9,186 nt of DNA from SIG459 sp045532145 (GTDB lineage Bacteria; Bacillota; Clostridia; Oscillospirales; Oscillospiraceae). Where the stretch lies: the NCBI GenBank assembly GCA_045532145.1, contig JAZSFJ010000156.1, positions 1-9,186 of the forward strand, given 5' to 3'. Every line of letters begins with the position of its first letter. Position 1 is the stretch's first letter. Positions 5,661-9,186 of the stretch are shown here, piece by piece. The notes below the pieces were generated by a model. It worked only from the letters and a program-made list of their open reading frames with translations. It did not search any database and was not told where the DNA came from. The position numbers and the translations under genes are program-made.

Positions 5661-5768
5661 GTAGGGAACGGTCTTGACCGTTCCGTTTTTGGGGAGGCTA
5701 TCAGCCTCCCACCGGGGAATGGCGGCAGCAAGCGGCCGCCCTACGAGGGCTGCGGTGCAATTGGCGGG
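5661..5768. repeat. GTAGGG/CCCTAC palindromic repeat in the feo 3' region
   Basis: No gene is visible between the feo terminator and the small Cys-rich gene. GTAGGG (5661-5666) and CCCTAC (5739-5744) bound an 84-bp element. It holds two hairpins: GGAACGGTC-tt-GACCGTTCC (5665-5684) followed by GTTTTT, and GGGAGGCT-atc-AGCCTCCC (5692-5710). The part after 5711 (accggggaatggcgg..., gccctacgagggctgcggtgcaatt) is a diverged relative of the array at 8497-9031. In the feo transcript these would be stable 3' hairpins. Confidence 0.6.
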
Positions 5769-5807
5769 AAGATAAATAAACCGTGCACATGTGGGAATGG
5801 CAAGCAG

Positions 5808-5960
5808 TTATTGTTCGCTGCAGGTGCAGCTTTTGCTGCCGCATTCCTTTGAGTAGGGGCAGCCTATGCACTTGGCGCCCTGTTTTTTCTGGCGGAGGAT
5901 ATAGGCCACGGCAGCGCCCACAACAAGGACCACGATGGCAATAACTATAATATCAGACAT
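5808..5960 (-). CDS. FeoB-associated Cys-rich membrane protein
   Basis: A 50-residue protein: Asp3 in a short N-terminus, one hydrophobic helix (about 4-22), a basic RQKK stretch (23-26), then a Cys-rich tail with Cys31, Cys34, Cys40, Cys45 and Cys47 (CIGCPYSKEC and CTC). This is the layout of the small FeoB-associated proteins (Pfam FeoB_associated) that follow feoB in many Firmicutes. They are thought to help FeoB, perhaps by binding Fe(II) or sensing redox state; the role is not proven. The start ATG at 5958-5960 has AAAGGAGAG 5 nt upstream. It lies 32 nt after the feoB stop, with no terminator between, so it is the last gene of the feo operon. Confidence 0.88.
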   Translation of the reverse strand: MSDIIVIAIVVLVVGAAVAYILRQKKQGAKCIGCPYSKECGSKSCTCSEQ

Positions 5961-5992
5961 GACTGCTCTCCTTTCAGGGAAGATGGGGGAAC

Positions 5993-7987
5993 TTACTTTG
6001 CAGCGACAGCTTCCTTCTTAAGCTCCTTGTTGGTCTTGTTGATGAGAGCCACCAGGATGCCGATAAAGACAAGTACAGCAATGAGACCTCCAACAAAGCC
6101 CTTGCCCATGCTGCCCTCGGTGAAGAGAGTACCAAACTGGTACACAAGGAAGCCCACGGTGAAGCCGGTGCCCAGCTGCAGGCCGATGCCGGCCCAGAGC
6201 CACTTGGCGCTCTTCATCTCGGAGTTCATTGCGCCGATGGCGGCGAAGCAGGGGGGAGAATAGAGGTTGAACATCAGGTAGGCCAGAGCGGCGGCCTTGG
6301 TGATGGCGATGACGCCTGCAACCTCTGCGCCTGCACCCTCTATCATGGCCAGCTCATCGGTGTTGATGAGGTTTTCAAGGCCCACGAAGCAGACGGCGAG
6401 AGTGCCAACCACGTTCTCCTTGGCGATGAAGCCGGTGACTGCCGCAGCGGCCATCTGCCAGCTGAGGACGCCCACAACAGGAACGAGGACATAGGCAAAG
6501 GGAGATGCGATGGTGGCCAGGATGGACTGGGACGCATCATCCACAGGCTGGAAGTTCCAGCCGAAGGTCTGCATAATCTGGATAACGGTATTGCAGACAA
6601 GAATGATTGTGGCAGCCTTCACTATGTAGGACCAGCCTCTGGAGCACATGGAGAGGAAGGCACGCTTCAGGGAGGGAGCCTTGTATTCGGGCAGTTCAAC
6701 GATGAAATAGCTCTTCTTTGCCCGGTTGCCGGTGATGGCATTTATGAGCAGGGCGCCCACAAAGATGAGGACGATGCCCAGGAAATACATAAGGAAGCTG
6801 ACCCAGCCGGCATCCTCGAAGAAAGCTCCGGCGAAGAGGGCGATAACGGGGATCTTTGCGCCGCAGGGCATGAAGGGGGTGAGCATGGCGGTAGCTCTGC
6901 GCTCCCGCTCATTGCGGATGGTGCGGGAGGCCATGACGCCGGGGATGGCGCAGCCAATGCCGATAACAAAGGGGATGACGCTCTTGCCGCTCAGGCCCAC
7001 CCGCTTGAAGATGGGGTCGAGAACAACAGATACGCGGGCCATATAGCCGCAGTCTTCCAGCAAAGCGATGAGGAAGTACATTATCATGACCAGGGGCAGG
7101 AAGCCAACAACCGCTCCAACGCCGCCGATAATGCCGTCAACCACCAGAGCCTGCAAAATGGGGGCTGTGCCCTCCATCCAGCCTGCGGCAATTTCCATAA
7201 AGGCATCTATCCAGCCAACCAGCACGTCGGCTATCCAGGGGCCTACCCATGCCTGGGAGATCTGGAATACAAGGAACATGACTGCGGCGAAAATCACAAT
7301 GCCGCCCACTCTGTGGGTCAGAATATCGTCCAGCTTATCGCTGAAGTTGCGCATATTGGCTCTCACCTTGCGCTTTTCAACGGAGGAAACCACCTTGTTT
7401 ACAAACTCAACACGCTTGCGGTCGGCGGCTTCTACGGCTGCCTTGTCGCCGAGGTCCACATCACCCTGCTCATAGGGAGCCTTCTGGCTCTTGCCCACGA
7501 GGGAGGCGGCGGTCTTAACAAGCTCCTGCAGACCCTTGCCGGAGGTGGAAACGGTCTCGATAACGGGGCAGCCCAGCTTAGCGGAAAGGGCTGCAGCATC
7601 GATTTTGGTCTCCTTGGCCTTGTTAATGTCGGACTTATTCAGGGCCACCACCATGGGGATGCCCAGCTCAAGGAGCTGAGTGGTGAAGAAGAGGCTGCGG
7701 CTGAGGTTAGTGCCGTCAACAATATTTATAATGGCGTCGGGGTTTTCACCCTTGACGTATGCGTGAGTGATGCTCTCCTCGCTGGTGAAGGGGCTCATGG
7801 AATATGCACCGGGAAGGTCCACGGCGATAAGCTCGGTTCCATCCGGGCAGTAAGTCTTTTTAATGGGGCTCATTTTGGCCTCCACGGTAACGCCGGCCCA
7901 GTTGCCCACCTTTTCGTTACGTCCGGTGAGGGCGTTATACATGGTGGTCTTACCGCTGTTGGGGTTGCCGGCAAGTGCAATTCTCAT
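5993..7987 (-). CDS. feoB: Ferrous iron transport protein B (FeoB)
   Basis: A 664-residue GTPase-coupled membrane transporter that brings Fe(II) into the cell. The N-terminal G domain shows G1 GNPNSGKT (7-14), the switch I GNWAGVTVE (28-36), G3 DLPG (57-60), G4 NKSD (117-120) and G5 near STSGKG (147-152). A helical linker domain follows (about 175-220). The membrane part has two Gate regions; the first carries GCAIPGVMASRTI (345-357) and PFMPCGAKIPV (371-381), whose Cys375 matches the conserved Cys of the pore motif. About ten hydrophobic segments follow residue 226. The length is normal for Firmicutes. The start ATG at 7985-7987 has AGGAGGA upstream. It is the second gene of the leftward operon after feoA, with an iron-type box in the 126-nt gap. 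Confidence 0.97.
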   Translation of the reverse strand: MRIALAGNPNSGKTTMYNALTGRNEKVGNWAGVTVEAKMSPIKKTYCPDGTELIAVDLPGAYSMSPFTSEESITHAYVKGENPDAIINIVDGTNLSRSLFFTTQLLELGIPMVVALNKSDINKAKETKIDAAALSAKLGCPVIETVSTSGKGLQELVKTAASLVGKSQKAPYEQGDVDLGDKAAVEAADRKRVEFVNKVVSSVEKRKVRANMRNFSDKLDDILTHRVGGIVIFAAVMFLVFQISQAWVGPWIADVLVGWIDAFMEIAAGWMEGTAPILQALVVDGIIGGVGAVVGFLPLVMIMYFLIALLEDCGYMARVSVVLDPIFKRVGLSGKSVIPFVIGIGCAIPGVMASRTIRNERERRATAMLTPFMPCGAKIPVIALFAGAFFEDAGWVSFLMYFLGIVLIFVGALLINAITGNRAKKSYFIVELPEYKAPSLKRAFLSMCSRGWSYIVKAATIILVCNTVIQIMQTFGWNFQPVDDASQSILATIASPFAYVLVPVVGVLSWQMAAAAVTGFIAKENVVGTLAVCFVGLENLINTDELAMIEGAGAEVAGVIAITKAAALAYLMFNLYSPPCFAAIGAMNSEMKSAKWLWAGIGLQLGTGFTVGFLVYQFGTLFTEGSMGKGFVGGLIAVLVFIGILVALINKTNKELKKEAVAAK

Positions 7988-8053
7988 AAATCGGTTTCCT
8001 CCTGATTCTTATATCTCAGACAAATTATTTCACAATCTTTCAGCGCATTTTCA

Positions 8054-8071
8054 GGTTAGCTGCCGCTAACC
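8054..8071. promoter_or_regulatory. Iron-type operator, box 4 (between feoA and feoB)
   Basis: GGTTAGC-TGCC-GCTAACC, with perfect 7-bp arms, 66 bp before the feoB start and 42 bp after the feoA stop. No good promoter was found directly beside it. TTGTGA with TATAAG 16 bp downstream exists on the minus strand but leaves almost no leader. It may be an internal roadblock or the operator of a weak feoB promoter. Confidence 0.75.
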
Positions 8072-8113
8072 CTTGGGCAAAAGACTTTCAGCAGACCTTG
8101 CCTATCTGAAAAA

Positions 8114-8326
8114 TCAGATGATGATGGCTTCGGCCAGCTGAGTGTCGATGCTGTAGCGGGCTTCCTTCACGGAAACGGTGCAGCCTCTTTTCTTGTGCGC
8201 AATGACGGTTATGGGCTCGCCGCTGTAGCAGCCAAGGGAGAAGAGAAAGGCGTTGAGCTCTTCTTCGTCGGTCTCTATCCGCTGGATGATATATTCTTTT
8301 CCTTCCTGTGCTCCACGCAAGTTCAT
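8114..8326 (-). CDS. feoA: Ferrous iron transport protein A (FeoA)
   Basis: A 70-residue cytosolic protein with the SH3-like FeoA fold: MNLRGAQEGKEYIIQRI at the start, a central LFSLGCYSGEPITVIAHK where the family has LGL-x-x-G, and a final LAEAIII strand. FeoA partners FeoB and is required for full Fe(II) uptake; how it acts is still debated. I chose the ATG at 8324-8326 because a GGGTGA ribosome site ends 6 nt upstream and the length then matches the family. A GTG at 8333-8335 would add three residues. It is the first gene of the leftward feo operon, behind a strong promoter with two iron-type boxes. Confidence 0.9.
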   Translation of the reverse strand: MNLRGAQEGKEYIIQRIETDEEELNAFLFSLGCYSGEPITVIAHKKRGCTVSVKEARYSIDTQLAEAIII

Positions 8327-8355
8327 ATCTGTCACCCGGTCAATGGTCTATTTGA

Positions 8356-8373
8356 TGTTAGCCTGGGCTAACT
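8356..8373. promoter_or_regulatory. Iron-type operator, box 5 (feoA leader)
   Basis: TGTTAGC-CTGG-GCTAACT, a palindrome with matching 6-bp inner arms (GTTAGC/GCTAAC). It lies in the feoA leader 34 bp from box 6, the same pitch as boxes 1 and 2. Confidence 0.75.
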
Positions 8374-8389
8374 CGTAGCGGAAACAAAA

Positions 8390-8407
8390 GATTAGCCACC
8401 GCTAACT
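8390..8407. promoter_or_regulatory. Iron-type operator, box 6 (feo promoter)
   Basis: GATTAGC-CACC-GCTAACT, a less perfect copy with TTAGC/GCTAA arms. It covers the predicted transcription start of feoA, 6 nt after the -10. Confidence 0.72.
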
Positions 8408-8413
8408 GTATAG

Positions 8414-8442
8414 ATAATAAACCTGTTGCCGGCCATTGTCAA
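8414..8442 (-). promoter_or_regulatory. Promoter of the feo operon
   Basis: Read on the minus strand: TTGACA (8442-8437), 17 bp, TATTAT (8419-8414). The start is expected near 8407, leaving a leader of about 80 nt that carries boxes 6 and 5. The layout closely matches the DUF3793 promoter. Confidence 0.83.
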
Positions 8443-8496
8443 GACTTTTGGGGCGAAAATTGTATATTTTTTCATGATTAGGCGTGGATGCAATTC

Positions 8497-9031
8497 GTAG
8501 GGGCCGGCGTCCCCGACAGCCCACGCACCCCCAAAAAACGGCCCGGAAAACGGCGCGCCGGGGGCGACGCGCCCTACGGGCGGGGAACGTAATCAGCTAT
8601 GTATTCGCCGGGGATGGTGCGGGTCGCAGGTACGGCCGCGCGGCGGGAGCAAGCCCCCGCCCTACGGGTGTTGCAGTAATTTGGGGAGTGCTTGTAGGGG
8701 CGGACCGATGTGTCCGCCCGAAAAATGCCATACCCGCGGCGCGACGTGCGGCCATGGGCTCGCGCCCTACGGACGGAGAACGTAATCAGCTATGTATTCG
8801 CCGGGGATGGCGCGGGTCGCAGGTACGACTGCGCGGCGGGAGCAAGCCCCCGCCCTACGGCGGGGCACAGTTTTGGGCGCTCAAAAAATCCGCCTCGGAA
8901 TGGCGCGCCGGGGCGACGCGCCCTACGGGCGGGGAACGAAATCGGCTATCCATTCGCCGGGGATGGTGCGGGTCGCAGGTACGGCCGCGCGGCGGTGCGC
9001 AAAACCCGTAGTGGCCGGCGTCCCCGACTGC
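8497..9031. repeat. GC-rich array of GTAGGG/CCCTAC palindromic repeats
   Basis: About 535 bp without a credible gene. Three copies of one unit start at 8568, 8761 and 8917. The first two are each 98 bp and differ at five positions by eye. The third matches for 79 bp, then diverges. The array is bounded by direct copies of a module reading g-g-c-c-g-g-c-g-t-c-c-c-c-g-a-c after GTAG (8497 and 9008). A related module, GTAGGGGCGGACC, begins at 8694. GTAGGG and CCCTAC repeatedly form inverted pairs 77-84 bp apart (8497-8577, 8694-8770). Longer frames crossing it are not genes: near-identical units are read in different frames. Confidence 0.75.
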
Positions 9032-9043
9032 CCGCATTGCAGC

Positions 9044-9073
9044 AAAAAGCCATGGCCGCAGCCATGGCTTTTT
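9044..9073. terminator. Terminator of the gene at the right edge
   Basis: Perfect 13-bp inverted repeat AAAAAGCCATGGC (9044-9056) / GCCATGGCTTTTT (9061-9073) with loop CGCA. It lies directly after the stop of the leftward partial gene and ends in five T on the minus strand. Confidence 0.88.
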
Positions 9074-9075
9074 CA

Positions 9076-9186
9076 TTATTCCACCGGGGTATCCGCAACG
9101 GGGGCGTCGGTATTCTGGGCCGGGGGCTCCGGGTTATCCAGGGGGTCCTCGGAGGGAGTGACCTCCGTTTCCGGAGTTGGGGTTAC
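9076..9186 (-). CDS. C-terminal tail of a protein, partial (Pro/Glu/Thr-rich)
   Basis: Thirty-six codons open to the right edge and ending in TAA at 9076-9078, three bases before a perfect terminator. The translation is almost only Pro, Thr, Glu, Asp, Val and Ala (starting VTPTPETEV and ending ADTPVE). That is a low-complexity acidic tail of the sort found at the end of secreted or membrane-anchored proteins. The body of the gene lies outside the window, so its function cannot be stated. The terminator placement supports it being a real gene. Confidence 0.6.
   Translation of the reverse strand, partial: VTPTPETEVTPSEDPLDNPEPPAQNTDAPVADTPVE

Noticed and set aside
7700..7716. Half-site-like ggttag inside feoB as another operator
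   Set aside because: Only one arm is present, within coding sequence; a chance match.
7313..8005. 230-residue plus-strand open frame
   Set aside because: Antisense to the FeoB G domain, whose GTPase motifs are intact.
8484..9011. 175-residue plus-strand open frame over the GC-rich repeats, and a 73-residue minus-strand frame at 8855-9076
   Set aside because: Both are translations of repeat DNA. Units at 8568 and 8761 are 193 bp apart, so nearly identical DNA is read in different frames and yields unrelated peptides.
8497..9031. CRISPR array
   Set aside because: Units are 79-98 bp and unevenly spaced, with no uniform short repeats and spacers and no cas gene nearby.

Overview
The window looks like chromosome from an anaerobic Firmicute, most likely a clostridial gut bacterium of the Oscillospiraceae/Ruminococcaceae type. 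The reasons are: strong sigma-A promoters (TTGACA or TTGAAA, 17 bp, TATAAT-like) and AGGAGG ribosome sites on fairly GC-rich DNA; a complete ferrous iron uptake (Feo) set with its small Cys-rich partner; a DUF3793 protein; and two families of short palindromic repeats of the CCCTCTGAYGAGGG and GTAGGG...CCCTAC kinds. The lineage is an inference, since no rRNA or marker gene is present.

Layout. At the left, a leftward DUF169 gene (43-819) diverges from a rightward gene for a membrane-anchored leucine-rich-repeat protein (952-2844). A MITE-like element (about 2878-3025) and a bidirectional terminator (3053-3082) follow. Next is a leftward two-gene operon: a DtxR-family metal-dependent repressor (3728-4090) followed by a PAP2-type membrane phosphatase (3086-3709). 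Diverging from it is a strong promoter with a long leader leading to a DUF3793 gene (4486-5043), then a second MITE-like copy and a terminator. A YciI-like gene (5275-5577) faces it. The right half is a leftward iron operon: feoA (8114-8326), feoB (5993-7987) and a 50-residue FeoB-associated Cys-rich membrane protein (5808-5960), ending at the terminator at 5619-5649. Upstream of the feo promoter lies about 530 bp of GC-rich, non-coding repeat array, then a terminator and the Pro/Glu/Thr-rich tail of a protein that runs off the right edge.

How the parts fit. Six copies of one 18-bp palindrome (GGTTAGC-NNNN-GCTAACC and close variants) occur only in front of the DUF3793 gene (three) and around feoA/feoB (three). 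In both places two boxes sit just downstream of the -10 element, with exactly the same 34-bp pitch. The half-sites resemble those of DtxR/IdeR iron boxes but are set 5 bp further apart. The repressor encoded between the two targets carries the Met/Cys/Glu/His set expected of an iron-sensing DtxR protein. The economical reading is a local iron regulon: with iron present the repressor shuts off feoAB and the DUF3793 unit; without iron both are made.

The most intriguing part is the roughly 235-nt leader between the iron-boxed promoter and the DUF3793 gene. It holds a 24-nt pure pyrimidine tract and a strong GC hairpin with a CUCCUU loop, both complementary to Shine-Dalgarno sequences. It could be an iron-repressed small RNA working like B. 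subtilis FsrA, or a cis-acting leader that controls DUF3793 translation.
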